Source: Pseudoxanthomonas sp. SL93 (lineage in GTDB: Bacteria; Pseudomonadota; Gammaproteobacteria; Xanthomonadales; Xanthomonadaceae). From it: a stretch of 64,000 nucleotides of DNA. Both the position numbers and the translations under genes were made by a program. The notes below the pieces were generated by a model. That model searched no databases. It was given only the letters and a program-made list of their open reading frames with translations, and was not told where the DNA came from. This document shows, in pieces, positions 6,998-15,664 of the stretch. The stretch covers positions 3,100,001 through 3,164,000 of the forward strand of contig NZ_CP113065.1 of assembly GCF_026625825.1 (NCBI RefSeq), in the 5' to 3' direction. How positions within the stretch are numbered: the stretch's first letter is position 1; each line of letters begins with the position of its first letter.

Positions 6998-8713
6998 TTA
7001 CTTCGCCGCGGGAGTCGCCGGCGCGGCCTGCATCATCCTGTCGCGTGCGGCCTTGAACGGGTTGCCGTCGTACCAGTTGGGCCACTTGCCGGCGGTGGCC
7101 AGCTCCCTGCCCACGCCGTACAGCGCCTGCAGGTCCTGCACGGTGCCGTCCAGCTTCCACGTTTCCGGGTAGTACTGGTCGCTGGGGCCATGGTAGTGGC
7201 CGGCATAGTCCTCGGCCGCCTTCTTGCCGGCATCGGTACCGCCTTCCACCAGGTCTTCGCCGCCATCGGCATACAGCGCGGGCACGCCGGCCTTGGCGAA
7301 GTTGAAGTGATCCGAGCGGAAGTAGAAACCGCTCTGCACCGAGGTCTCGCCGCGCAGCGTGCGGCCCTGCTGGGCGGCGATCGGCTTCAGGATGTCTTCC
7401 AGTTCCGAGCTGCCGAAACCGGTGACCACCATGTCCTTGGCCTTGCCGGCCACCGACATCGCGTCGATGTTGATCACGCCGGCGATCTTGGCGTGCGGGA
7501 AGGTCGGGTGCGCCACGTAGTACTTGGAGCCCAGCAGGCCGGATTCCTCCAGCGTCACCGCCAGGAACACCACCGAGCGCGCCGGCTTGGGATCCTGGTG
7601 GACGAAGGCTTCGGCGATCTCCAGGATGCCGGCCACGCCGGTGGCGTTGTCGATGGCACCGTTGTAGATGTTGTCGCCTTCCTCGCCCTCGTGCTTGCCC
7701 AGGTGGTCCCAGTGGGCCATGTAGACGACGGCCTCATCGGGATTCGTGCTGCCGGGCAGCACGCCGACCACGTTGCGCGAGGTCTTCTCGGTGATGGTGC
7801 TCTTCAGGTCCACCGACAGCTTGCTCTTCAGCGCCACCGGCTTGAAGCCACGCTGGCCCGCGGCCTTGTAGGCGGCGTCCAGGTCCAGGCCGGCGTCGGC
7901 GAACAGCTGCTTGGCGGCCTCGGCGCTCAGCCAGCCCTGCAGCGGCACGCGCGGTTCGGGATCGTCCTTGGCGGGCAGGTCGTACTGCGGGCCGGCCCAG
8001 GAGTTCTTCACCACGTCCCAGCCGTAGCTGGCGCCCGGCGTGTCGTGGATGATCAGCGCGGCGGCGGCGCCCTTGCGCGCGGCTTCCTCGTACTTGTACG
8101 TCCAGCGGCCGTAGTACGTCATGCGCTTGCCGTCGAACAGCTTCTCGTCGTTGCCGTGGAAGCCCGGGTCGTTGACGAACATCACGACCGTCTTGCCCTT
8201 CCAGTCCTGGCCGGCGTAGTCGTTCCAGTCCTGCTCCGGCGCATCGACGCCGTAGCCGACGAAGATCATCTCGCTGCCTTCGACCTTCACTTCCGGCTGG
8301 CCGGTGCGGGTGCCGACGACGAAGTCGGTGCCGAACTTCAGGTCGCGCGGCTTGCCGGCGACGTCGAGCTTCATCACGGTGGAGGCGTCGGCGGTGGTTT
8401 CCACCATCGGCACGTCCTGGAAGTAGCTGCCATTGTTGCCCGGCTGCAGGCCGATGCGCTTCATCTGCGCTTCCAGGTAGGCGACGGTCTTCTCTTCGCC
8501 CACCGAACCGGGCGCGCGGCCTTCGAACTCGTCCGAGGCCAGCGTCTTCACCAGCTCGGCGAAATCGCCCTCGCTGATGTCGGCGGTGAAGGCGTGGGCC
8601 GCGGCGGGCGGCGGCGTGGCGGCGACCGGCGCGGCCGGGGCCTCCGTGGATTCGCGCTTGCACGCTGCCAGTGCGGCAGTGGCGGCAAGCACCAGCATCA
8701 ACTTGCGGGACAT
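6998..8713 (-). CDS. M28 family metallopeptidase, lipoprotein
   Basis: A 571-residue aminopeptidase-like protein. The N terminus ends in the lipobox LAAC (Cys18), followed by an Ala/Pro-rich tether. A protease-associated (PA) insert lies at about residues 130-290. Co-catalytic zinc ligands are visible: HWDHLG (334-339), AIDNATG (Asp355), LEESG (Glu389-390), INIDAM and a late RSDHF His. Family enzymes release N-terminal residues from peptides; here it would act on the periplasmic face of a membrane. Start supported by GAGGAATCCCG before the ATG. Monocistronic, with its own terminator. Confidence 0.92.
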   Translation of the reverse strand: MSRKLMLVLAATAALAACKRESTEAPAAPVAATPPPAAAHAFTADISEGDFAELVKTLASDEFEGRAPGSVGEEKTVAYLEAQMKRIGLQPGNNGSYFQDVPMVETTADASTVMKLDVAGKPRDLKFGTDFVVGTRTGQPEVKVEGSEMIFVGYGVDAPEQDWNDYAGQDWKGKTVVMFVNDPGFHGNDEKLFDGKRMTYYGRWTYKYEEAARKGAAAALIIHDTPGASYGWDVVKNSWAGPQYDLPAKDDPEPRVPLQGWLSAEAAKQLFADAGLDLDAAYKAAGQRGFKPVALKSKLSVDLKSTITEKTSRNVVGVLPGSTNPDEAVVYMAHWDHLGKHEGEEGDNIYNGAIDNATGVAGILEIAEAFVHQDPKPARSVVFLAVTLEESGLLGSKYYVAHPTFPHAKIAGVINIDAMSVAGKAKDMVVTGFGSSELEDILKPIAAQQGRTLRGETSVQSGFYFRSDHFNFAKAGVPALYADGGEDLVEGGTDAGKKAAEDYAGHYHGPSDQYYPETWKLDGTVQDLQALYGVGRELATAGKWPNWYDGNPFKAARDRMMQAAPATPAAK

Positions 8714-8792
8714 CGGGATTCCTCAACGGAAGGAATCCCGATTCTAGCGGCATTGGCCGGGGCGGGCCTGTGCCGCTTTCCGCCTCTTGCGC

Positions 8793-9458
8793 TTATTCCG
8801 CCGGGGCGGTGTCTGTGCTGAACGGCTTGGCGGTGGCGCCGGTGATGGGGCCGGTCTTGGCGCTGGTGTGCACGTACAGCACCACCGGGCGCTCGAACAC
8901 CAGCGGGCCTTCCACAGTGGCGTTGGGGCCGATGATGATGCGCGGGGGCTTCCTGGCGCTGTCGGTGTTGAAGAAGCCGGTGGACTTCTGCACGCGCAGG
9001 CCGCCGCGCACGTGCGAGCCGACGCCGACGGTGACGTCGCCACGCACGGTCTCGATGCTGCCGCCGACCTGGGTGGAGACCAGGCCGATGGCGCCATTGA
9101 CCGTTTCGACGTCGCCGCCGATCACGCCGCCGCGATCGAAGAAGATGCTGCCGTTGACGGTTTCCACGCTCTTGCCGACCTGCACGTCCTTGCCGGCGCG
9201 GATGGCGCCGTTGACGGTTTCCAGCGAATCGGCGCGGACCTTGTCGCCCACGTTGATGCTGCCGTTGACGGTGCTGGCGTCGCCGGCGGTGACGCCGTCG
9301 TCGATGCGGATGCTGCCGTTGACGGTGTCCAGGTCACCGTAGGTCTGGCCGGCTTCGGCGGTCACGCTGCCGTTGACCTTCGAGATTTCCTGCTGGGCCA
9401 GCGCAGGGGTGGCGGCCAGGGCCAGGGTCAGCAGCAGCACGGTACGGGTACGGATCAT
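8793..9458 (-). CDS. secreted repeat protein, beta-solenoid type (polymer-forming/DUF4097-like)
   Basis: A 221-residue exported protein: signal MIRTRTVLLLTLALAATPALA, then at least six copies of a ~18-20 residue unit ending in TVNGSI or TVNGAI (about residues 28-135). Regular short hydrophobic repeats of this kind build a right-handed beta-helix, as in bactofilins and related adhesin-like sheets. A C-terminal tail of about 60 residues without repeats follows. Start chosen at the ATG with GAAGGACG upstream; the longer open frame lacks a signal. Function unknown; a structural or envelope-surface role is inference. It is divergent from gpmI. Confidence 0.75.
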   Translation of the reverse strand: MIRTRTVLLLTLALAATPALAQQEISKVNGSVTAEAGQTYGDLDTVNGSIRIDDGVTAGDASTVNGSINVGDKVRADSLETVNGAIRAGKDVQVGKSVETVNGSIFFDRGGVIGGDVETVNGAIGLVSTQVGGSIETVRGDVTVGVGSHVRGGLRVQKSTGFFNTDSARKPPRIIIGPNATVEGPLVFERPVVLYVHTSAKTGPITGATAKPFSTDTAPAE

Positions 9459-9597
9459 GGGGTCGTCCTTCGGGTGGTGTCGATGACTGGGATGCGCATT
9501 CGCGGAGAAAGGTTTAACCGTCTCGTGCATCCGGGGTGCCATGGCACCATGCTTCGCTACAATCGTCACCTGCCTGAAGTCACTGGAAACCCCCACC

Positions 9598-11160
9598 GTG
9601 TCCGCATCTCTCCCGTCCGTGAAGCGTCCCAAGCCCGTCGTGCTGCTGATCCTGGATGGCTGGGGGCATCGCGAGGACCCCACCGACAACGCCCTGGCAC
9701 AGGCCACCCTGCCCAACTGGCACCGCCTGCTGAAGTCCGCGCCACATACGCTGATCCACACCGAAGGCCGCCACGTGGGCCTGCCGGACGGGCAGATGGG
9801 CAATTCGGAAGTGGGCCACATGAACCTGGGCGCGGGACGCATCGTCTACCAGGACCTGACCCGCATCGATGCCGCCATCGAGGATGGCAGCTTCTTCGCC
9901 AACGCCGAGCTGCTGGCCGCATGCGATGCCGCCAGGGCCGACGGCAAGACCCTGCATGTGTTCGGCCTGCTGTCGCCGGGTGGCGTGCACAGCCACGAAC
10001 TGCACATCTTCGCGATGCTGGACCTGGCCAAGCGCCAGGGCGTGCCACGCGTCGCCGTGCATGCCTTCCTGGACGGCCGCGACACGCCGCCGAAGTCGGC
10101 CGAGCCCAGCCTGCGCGCGCTGCAGGACCTGTGCACGAAGCTCGGCAACGCGCACATCGTCTCGGTCAGCGGCCGCTACTACGCCATGGACCGCGACAAG
10201 CGCTGGGACCGCCTGCGCCTGGCGTGGGACGCGATGGTGGAGGCACGCAGCGACCACCATGCCGTCAGCGGCGTGGCCGCGCTGGAAGCCGCGTACGCGC
10301 GCGGCGAGAACGACGAGTTCGTGCTGCCGACCGTGATCGATGGCGCGCAGGCGATGGCCGATGGCGACGCGGTGGTGTTCATGAACTTCCGTGCCGACCG
10401 CGCGCGCCAGCTGACGGCGGCGTTCGTGTCGCCCGCGTTCGACGGCTTCGACGCACGCAGGCCGGCGCTGGCCCGCTTCGTCTGCCTGACCGAATACGAC
10501 GCCAGGCTGCCGGCGCCGGTGGCGTTCGCGCCGGACGACCTGCGCGAGACCTTCGGCGAGCTGTTGGCGGAGCATGGCCTGACCCAGCTGCGCATCGCCG
10601 AGACGGAGAAGTACGCGCACGTGACGTTCTTCTTCAGCGGCGGCCGCGAGGACGTGTTCGCCGGCGAGGAACGCATCCTGATCCCCAGCCCGAAGGTCGC
10701 CACCTACGACCTGCAGCCGGAAATGAGCTGCCCCGAACTGACGGCGAAGCTGGTGGACGCTATCGGCTCGGGCCGTTTCGACGCGATCATCTGCAACATC
10801 GCCAATCCCGACATGGTCGGCCACAGCGGCGACCTGCAGGCCGCCATCCTCGCCGCACAGGCGGTCGACGTGGCCATCGGCGCGGTGGATGCCGCGGTGC
10901 GCGCGGCCGGTGGCGCCCTCATCATCACCGCCGACCACGGCAACCTGGAGATGATGCGCGATCCGGACACCGGGCAACCGCACACCGCGCACACGGTCGG
11001 GCCGGTGCCGCTGGTCCTCGTGCTGCCCGACAGCGCCGGCGAACGTGCGGCCACGCTGCGCAGCGGCGGTGCATTGCGCGATGTCGCACCGACGCTGCTC
11101 GACCTGCTGGGCCTGCCCCAGCCGGCCGACATGACCGGCCGCAGCCTGATCGACGCCTGA
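9598..11160 (+). CDS. gpmI: 2,3-bisphosphoglycerate-independent phosphoglycerate mutase
   Basis: Interconverts 3- and 2-phosphoglycerate in glycolysis/gluconeogenesis using two Mn ions. The 520-residue length fits the iPGM family. Seen are LILDGWG (metal Asp20), MGNSEVGHMN with the phosphorylated Ser70, a substrate-binding HAFLDGRDTPP and, near the C terminus, ITADHGNLE. I chose the GTG at 9598, which puts the first strand about 10 residues in as in homologues; the ATG at 9541 would add an unusual 19-residue leader. The stop codon overlaps the ATG of envC by one base, so the two are translationally linked. Confidence 0.95.
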   Translation: MSASLPSVKRPKPVVLLILDGWGHREDPTDNALAQATLPNWHRLLKSAPHTLIHTEGRHVGLPDGQMGNSEVGHMNLGAGRIVYQDLTRIDAAIEDGSFFANAELLAACDAARADGKTLHVFGLLSPGGVHSHELHIFAMLDLAKRQGVPRVAVHAFLDGRDTPPKSAEPSLRALQDLCTKLGNAHIVSVSGRYYAMDRDKRWDRLRLAWDAMVEARSDHHAVSGVAALEAAYARGENDEFVLPTVIDGAQAMADGDAVVFMNFRADRARQLTAAFVSPAFDGFDARRPALARFVCLTEYDARLPAPVAFAPDDLRETFGELLAEHGLTQLRIAETEKYAHVTFFFSGGREDVFAGEERILIPSPKVATYDLQPEMSCPELTAKLVDAIGSGRFDAIICNIANPDMVGHSGDLQAAILAAQAVDVAIGAVDAAVRAAGGALIITADHGNLEMMRDPDTGQPHTAHTVGPVPLVLVLPDSAGERAATLRSGGALRDVAPTLLDLLGLPQPADMTGRSLIDA

Positions 11161-12407
11161 TGTCGAACCGCCGGCGCGCCGCGTTCACCGCGATCCTCAT
11201 CGCCGGGTTGTCCGTCATCGCGGCGGTGCCAGCGCAGAATTCGCGCGAGACCGAACGCAAGCTGGAGCGCGTGCGCGGCGAACTGAAATCGATCGCGCAG
11301 GAGCGCCGCCGCTTGGAAGGCGAACGCGGTGCCGCTTCGCGCAAGCTGCGCGAGGCCGACGAGCAGGTCGGCCGCACCACGCGCTCGCTGGCAGAAACCG
11401 AAGCCGCGCTCCGTCGCGAGGAAGCCGCGCTGGCCGACCTGCAGGGCAAGCGCGATGCGATGCGCGCCCAGCTCGGCACGCAGCGCCGGCAGCTGTCGGG
11501 CCTGGTGCGTGCGGCGTACCTGCTCGGCGACGATGCGCCGCTGAAGGTATTGCTGTCGCAGGACCATGTGGCCGATGCCAACCGGCTGCTGGCATACCAC
11601 CGCTACGTGCAGCGCGACCAGGCGCGGCGCATCGACATGCTGTCGACCGAACTGGCCACGCTGGACCAGGTGGAACAGGACATCGCCGCGCGGCGCGCGC
11701 AGCTGGATGCCGCGCGCCAGCAGCAGCGCTCGCAGGTCGCGCAGCTGGAGAAGGATCGCCGGGCGCGCGCGGGGCTGGTTGCCGACCTGGACGAGCGCTA
11801 CCAGGACCGCGCCGCCAAGGAAAAAGCACTGGGCCAGGATGCGCGTTCGCTGGAGCGCCTGCTGGCCAGCCTGCGTGCGGCCGCCGCGCGCGCCGAGGCC
11901 GAACGCCGCGCTGCCGCGCAACGCGAAGCCGCCGCCAGGAAGCGCGAAGCACAGGGCGCCACGGCCAACCGGCCGGTGCGCAATGCACCCCCGCGCCCGA
12001 GCGTCGCATCCGCGCCGGCGCTGAAGGTGGGCGGCCTGGGCTGGCCGGTGTCCGGCAGCCTGCTGGCGCGCTACGGCGGACGCCTGCCGGATGGCCGCGC
12101 AAGCACGGGCGTGCTGATCGGTGCACCGGCCGGTACCCCGGTCACCGCGGTGGCCGACGGCACCGTGGTGTTCTCCGAGTGGATGACGGGGTATGGCCTG
12201 ATCCTGATCGTCGACCACGGCAACGGCTACATGAGCCTGTACGCGCACAACGACAGCCTGCTGAAGGACAGCGGCGACCGGGTGAAGCGCGGCGACAACG
12301 TCGCGCGCGTCGGCACCTCCGGCGGCCAGGGCACGCCGGCGCTGTACTTCGAACTGCGCCGCAACGGCCAGCCAGTCGATCCCTCGTCGTGGCTGCAGCG
12401 CCGATGA
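11160..12407 (+). CDS. envC: EnvC-like murein hydrolase activator
   Basis: A 415-residue periplasmic protein: a signal segment (residues ~5-25), a long coiled coil rich in Arg/Glu/Ala/Gln (about 28-270), a flexible linker and a C-terminal LytM/M23 fold (about 300-415). The zinc ligands of active M23 peptidases are missing: the HxGxD position reads STGVLIG and the HxH strand reads YFELR. This is the degenerate form known from EnvC, which recruits and activates amidases AmiA/AmiB at the septum rather than cutting itself. It overlaps the gpmI stop by one base and precedes ctpA, a linkage seen in many proteobacteria. Confidence 0.9.
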   Translation: MSNRRRAAFTAILIAGLSVIAAVPAQNSRETERKLERVRGELKSIAQERRRLEGERGAASRKLREADEQVGRTTRSLAETEAALRREEAALADLQGKRDAMRAQLGTQRRQLSGLVRAAYLLGDDAPLKVLLSQDHVADANRLLAYHRYVQRDQARRIDMLSTELATLDQVEQDIAARRAQLDAARQQQRSQVAQLEKDRRARAGLVADLDERYQDRAAKEKALGQDARSLERLLASLRAAAARAEAERRAAAQREAAARKREAQGATANRPVRNAPPRPSVASAPALKVGGLGWPVSGSLLARYGGRLPDGRASTGVLIGAPAGTPVTAVADGTVVFSEWMTGYGLILIVDHGNGYMSLYAHNDSLLKDSGDRVKRGDNVARVGTSGGQGTPALYFELRRNGQPVDPSSWLQRR

Positions 12408-12525
12408 ACGGTCGTGCCGGCCGTAACCCGGCTTGAACAAACGGCTTTCACCGCTTCGCGCATAATCCGGTGAACTCCGCGCCCGTGCGTGGAGTCCCTA
12501 CAGTGGTTCCCCACGGAGTTCCTGC

Positions 12526-13881
12526 ATGCGTTCGCGTCTTTTCCTGGCCTTGACCTTCGCCCTGCTGGGCACGCCCGCGCTGGCCCAGCAGCAGGCGCCT
12601 ACGCCTGCGCAGGATGGGCCGCCGGTGGTGGCGCCCAGCGACGATCCGGATGCCGCCGAGACAGCGCCAGCCAAGGTGCCGCTGGACGAGATCCGCCGCT
12701 ACGTGGCGGTGTTCAATGCGGTGAAGGATGCGTACGTCGAGCCGGTGGAGGACCGTAAGCTGATGCAGTCCGCCATCCGCGGGCTGCTGCTGGACCTGGA
12801 CCCGCACAGCACCTACTTCAACAAGGAAGACGCCGACGCCTTCGACGAACAGGCCAACGGTGCCTACGAGGGCATCGGTGTGGAACTGCTGCAGCAACCG
12901 GACAACACGCTGCGCGTCATCGCGCCGATCGACGACACGCCCGCGGCGAAGGCGGGCATCAGGTCCGGCGACATCATCACCGCGATCGATGGCAAGCCGA
13001 TCAGTGCGGAAGACGGCATGGAACCGCTGCGCGGCCTGCCCGGCAGCAAGATCACGCTGACCCTCCTGCGCGAAGGCACGCCCAAGGCCTTCGACGTGAC
13101 CCTGGTGCGCGACACCATCCGCATCACCAGCGTGCGCAGCCGCGTGCTGGAACCGGGCTACGGCTATCTGCGCATCAGCGCCTTCCAGACCGATACCGCC
13201 GCCGATTTCCAGAAGCAGTTGGAACAGCTGCAGGCCAAGGGTCCGTTGCGCGGCATCGTGCTGGATCTGCGCAGCAACCCGGGTGGCCTGCTGCTGGCCG
13301 CCGTGCAGGTGGCCGACGAACTGCTGGACAGCGGCAACATCGTCAGCACGCGCGGGCGCCTGTCGATCAGCGATTCCAAGTTCGACGCCACGCCCGGTGA
13401 TCGCCTGAACGGTGCGCCGGTCGTGGTGCTGGTGGATGCGGGCTCGGCCAGTGCGTCCGAAGTGCTGGCCGGCGCGTTGCGCGACAACAATCGCGCGCGG
13501 GTGGTGGGCAGCCGTACGTTCGGCAAGGGCTCGGTGCAGACCGTGCTGCCGCTGGACAATGGCGATTCGGTCAAGCTGACCACGGCGCGCTATTACACGC
13601 CCAGCGGCAAGTCGATCCAGGCCAGCGGCATCGTGCCGGATGTCGTGGTGAAGCCCGAGCCCGGCGCGGGCGCTATCGGCTCGGTCGTCGAGAAGGACGG
13701 CCAGCTGTACATCACCGAGGCCACGCTGCCCGGCCACCTGGTCGGCGACGACGAGGGCAAGGTGCCCTACCAGCCGGGCGACGTCCTGGAAGGCGACAAG
13801 CCGATCACCGCCGCACTGGCGGAACTGAAGAAGAGCGTCACCGCCGCGCGCACCGCCTCCACCGGCAAGCAGGTGCGCTGA
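12526..13881 (+). CDS. ctpA: C-terminal processing peptidase, S41A family
   Basis: A 451-residue periplasmic serine protease. Order: signal peptide (1-20), helical N-terminal region with YVEPV, a PDZ domain (about 112-190, with AAKAGIRSGDIITAIDG), and the S41 core. The catalytic Ser is in GSASASE (306-312) and the general-base Lys is Lys334 in TFGKGSVQT. Family members trim C-terminal tails of exported proteins and, in other bacteria, control peptidoglycan hydrolases, which fits its place after envC. GGAG upstream of the ATG supports the start. A 118-base gap separates it from envC. Confidence 0.94.
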   Translation: MRSRLFLALTFALLGTPALAQQQAPTPAQDGPPVVAPSDDPDAAETAPAKVPLDEIRRYVAVFNAVKDAYVEPVEDRKLMQSAIRGLLLDLDPHSTYFNKEDADAFDEQANGAYEGIGVELLQQPDNTLRVIAPIDDTPAAKAGIRSGDIITAIDGKPISAEDGMEPLRGLPGSKITLTLLREGTPKAFDVTLVRDTIRITSVRSRVLEPGYGYLRISAFQTDTAADFQKQLEQLQAKGPLRGIVLDLRSNPGGLLLAAVQVADELLDSGNIVSTRGRLSISDSKFDATPGDRLNGAPVVVLVDAGSASASEVLAGALRDNNRARVVGSRTFGKGSVQTVLPLDNGDSVKLTTARYYTPSGKSIQASGIVPDVVVKPEPGAGAIGSVVEKDGQLYITEATLPGHLVGDDEGKVPYQPGDVLEGDKPITAALAELKKSVTAARTASTGKQVR

Positions 13882-13897
13882 GTCGCGGTCTGGTGCG

Positions 13898-13924
13898 TGT
13901 GGGAGCGACGTGAGTCGCGACACC
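13898..13924. repeat. single GTAG-like REP remnant
   Basis: GTGGGAGCGACGTGAGTCGC with following GACACC matches the 6272 element but with GTGG in place of GTAG and without an inverted partner. It sits 16 bases after ctpA stop and may be a decayed or solitary copy. Confidence 0.65.
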
Positions 13925-14019
13925 TCATCGGTGCTCGAAGGCGTACCGCTTCCACAAGACGATGTGCCTCGATGCCGGATCCAGGCTGGTCCTTGAAGTG
14001 ACGTCGGCTTGACGAACTG

Positions 14020-14397
14020 CTAGATCGCCAACCCAAGCGACCACGCGACCACGGCCAGTATCACCAACGCGATGGCACCGAGCCAGCGTGGGTGGAAGGC
14101 CAAGGTTCGCGAGGTTGGCTCCGGAACGATCCCCCGCTCCAGGCTGGCGATGATCTCGTCCAGCGCATCATCCTGATCCTTGCGATAGGCCGGATCTTTG
14201 ACCCGGATGTCAGCTTCGTGCAGGTAGAACATGACCTGGGGAGGGAGCTGCACTTCCGGGAACGTGGCGTGTTGCCAGCTGACGAACCGCCGCCCAGCCG
14301 CGTACCAGCTGTCCAGACCGTCGCGTGAATCCGGCGAGGAGTGCTGCAGTCGCCGCAGCGCTTGGGCAATCTCTCCGAGTTGCGACGGATCTGCCAT
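14020..14397 (-). CDS. hypothetical tail-anchored membrane protein, 125 aa
   Basis: Not recognised. It has a soluble, charged N-terminal part (about 1-100, with WQHATFPEVQLPPQVMFYLH) and one strongly hydrophobic C-terminal helix (WLGAIALVILAVVAWSLGLA) that reaches the end, so it would be anchored by its tail with the bulk in the cytoplasm. ATG at 14397 lies seven bases after the stop of the DUF1820 gene; a TTG directly before it is an alternative start. It is probably cotranscribed with the rhomboid and DUF1820 genes. Confidence 0.65.
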   Translation of the reverse strand: MADPSQLGEIAQALRRLQHSSPDSRDGLDSWYAAGRRFVSWQHATFPEVQLPPQVMFYLHEADIRVKDPAYRKDQDDALDEIIASLERGIVPEPTSRTLAFHPRWLGAIALVILAVVAWSLGLAI

Positions 14398-14404
14398 CAA
14401 CGGC

Positions 14405-14725
14405 TCAACGCGGCTTCGCCGGCAACGGGAACGGCGTGACGACCTTCTCGCCGGTCGCCGCGTCGCGGATCGCCGACTGGCCTTTGCGCTCGACTTCCTC
14501 GATGCGGATGATGCTCTGCATGGGCAGGTGCAGCACCTGCGTGCCGCCGAACTCGTCGCGCAGCCGTTCCTCGGTCGGATCGACGACCAGTCCCTCGTGC
14601 ACGTCGAACACCAGCTCGGCGACCTCGGTGAACCCCCACAGGCCGCTGGCCGCGACCTTGCGCGCGTACAGCTCGTAGACCTTGCTGTGGTTGAGGAAGG
14701 TGATCTTGTAGAGCTTGTTCTTCAT
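14405..14725 (-). CDS. DUF1820 family protein
   Basis: A 106-residue protein that matches the conserved gammaproteobacterial DUF1820 pattern: YKITFLNHSKVYELYAR, GLWGFTEV, VDPTEERLRDEF and an internal HLPMQSIIRIEEVE. No function is established for the family. It lies between the rhomboid gene upstream (21 bases) and the tail-anchored hypothetical downstream. Confidence 0.85.
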   Translation of the reverse strand: MKNKLYKITFLNHSKVYELYARKVAASGLWGFTEVAELVFDVHEGLVVDPTEERLRDEFGGTQVLHLPMQSIIRIEEVERKGQSAIRDAATGEKVVTPFPLPAKPR

Positions 14726-14746
14726 GGCGCGGATTATAGGCGCGCG

Positions 14747-15439
14747 TCAGTAGCCCTGGCGCTTGCGCATGCGCCGCGCGATGGCGGCGCGCACGAACAG
14801 GGCGAACACCACGCCGAACAGGAAACCGGCGATGTGCGCCGACCACGCCACCGCGCCGAAGGCGGGGCCGATGTAGGCGAACACCACCTGCAGCAGTGCC
14901 CAGATGCCGATCAGCACCGACGCGGGCGCCTTCACGAATTCCAGGAACAGGCCCAGCGGCACCACCACGCCCAGCTTGGCAGTCGGGAACAGCGCCAGGT
15001 ACGCGCCGATCACCGCCGACACCGCACCGCTTGCGCCGATGATCACGCGGTCGGGCGTGCCGATGGTCAGCACGGCCGCCACGTTGGCCACGGCGCCACC
15101 CAGCAGGAACAGCAGCAGGAATCGCCACGGCCCCATCGCCCGTTCCGCCGGCAGCCCGAAGATCAGCAGGAACACCAGGTTGCCCAGCAGGTGGGCCCAG
15201 TCCGCATGCAGGAACAGCGCGGTGAACAGCCGCAGCACGGTGCCGCGCTGCAGCGACGCCAGCCAGACCTCGGGCGCCATCATTCCGCCCGTCAGCGCGC
15301 CCCATTCCGTCACCAGGCTGCGGTGGGCCGCGTCACCCAGCGTCAGCACCCAGCAGAACGCCGCCGACAGCAGCACCACCAGGACCGGCGTGGCCCAGCG
15401 CAGCGGCGACTTCTTGCGCGAGGGAATGGAGACGAACAT
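14747..15439 (-). CDS. rhomboid family intramembrane serine protease
   Basis: A 230-residue polytopic protein with about six helices. Key marks are RLFTALFLHADWAHLLGNLVF (loop 1 and the helix-2 His/Asn region), GASGAVSAV with the nucleophile Ser, and SAHIAGFLFG with the partner His, so the Ser/His dyad is intact. Rhomboids cut single-pass membrane proteins within the bilayer; the substrate here is unknown. Start uncertain: ATGs at 15439, 15463 and further upstream are open and none has a good ribosome site; I used the one closest to the first helix. Confidence 0.9.
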   Translation of the reverse strand: MFVSIPSRKKSPLRWATPVLVVLLSAAFCWVLTLGDAAHRSLVTEWGALTGGMMAPEVWLASLQRGTVLRLFTALFLHADWAHLLGNLVFLLIFGLPAERAMGPWRFLLLFLLGGAVANVAAVLTIGTPDRVIIGASGAVSAVIGAYLALFPTAKLGVVVPLGLFLEFVKAPASVLIGIWALLQVVFAYIGPAFGAVAWSAHIAGFLFGVVFALFVRAAIARRMRKRQGY

Positions 15440-15522
15440 GCAGCGGAAGGGTAGCCGGTCCATGCGGCACTGCCCATGGTGCGATGCAACGAAACTGAAT
15501 AGGGGCAATGACTTACGACGGA

Positions 15523-15550
15523 TTGTTAGAGTTTAGTTAGCAGGTATACT
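15523..15550 (+). promoter_or_regulatory. sigma70-like promoter of the FadL gene
   Basis: TTGTTA (15523-15528), a 16-base spacer, then TATACT (15545-15550). It lies in an AT-rich patch that stands out from the GC-rich surroundings, 115 bases before the FadL start. Confidence 0.65.
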
Positions 15551-15664
15551 GCATACGGCGTCGTATGTCGGGAGGGGCTTCCGGCAGGCCGAACGGGTGG
15601 ACAACACACCCGCGGTCGTTCGCGGCGCCGGCGGTTTTTACCCACGTCTCCGGAGAGATCATTC

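Noticed and set aside
6848-8821. 657-codon forward open frame
   Set aside because: Antisense to the M28 peptidase, low complexity (His/Gln/Val/Gly), no motif.
8787-12407. A 1206-codon forward open frame
   Set aside because: Its first two thirds are an out-of-frame shadow of the solenoid gene (opposite strand) and gpmI; only the last part from 11160 is envC.
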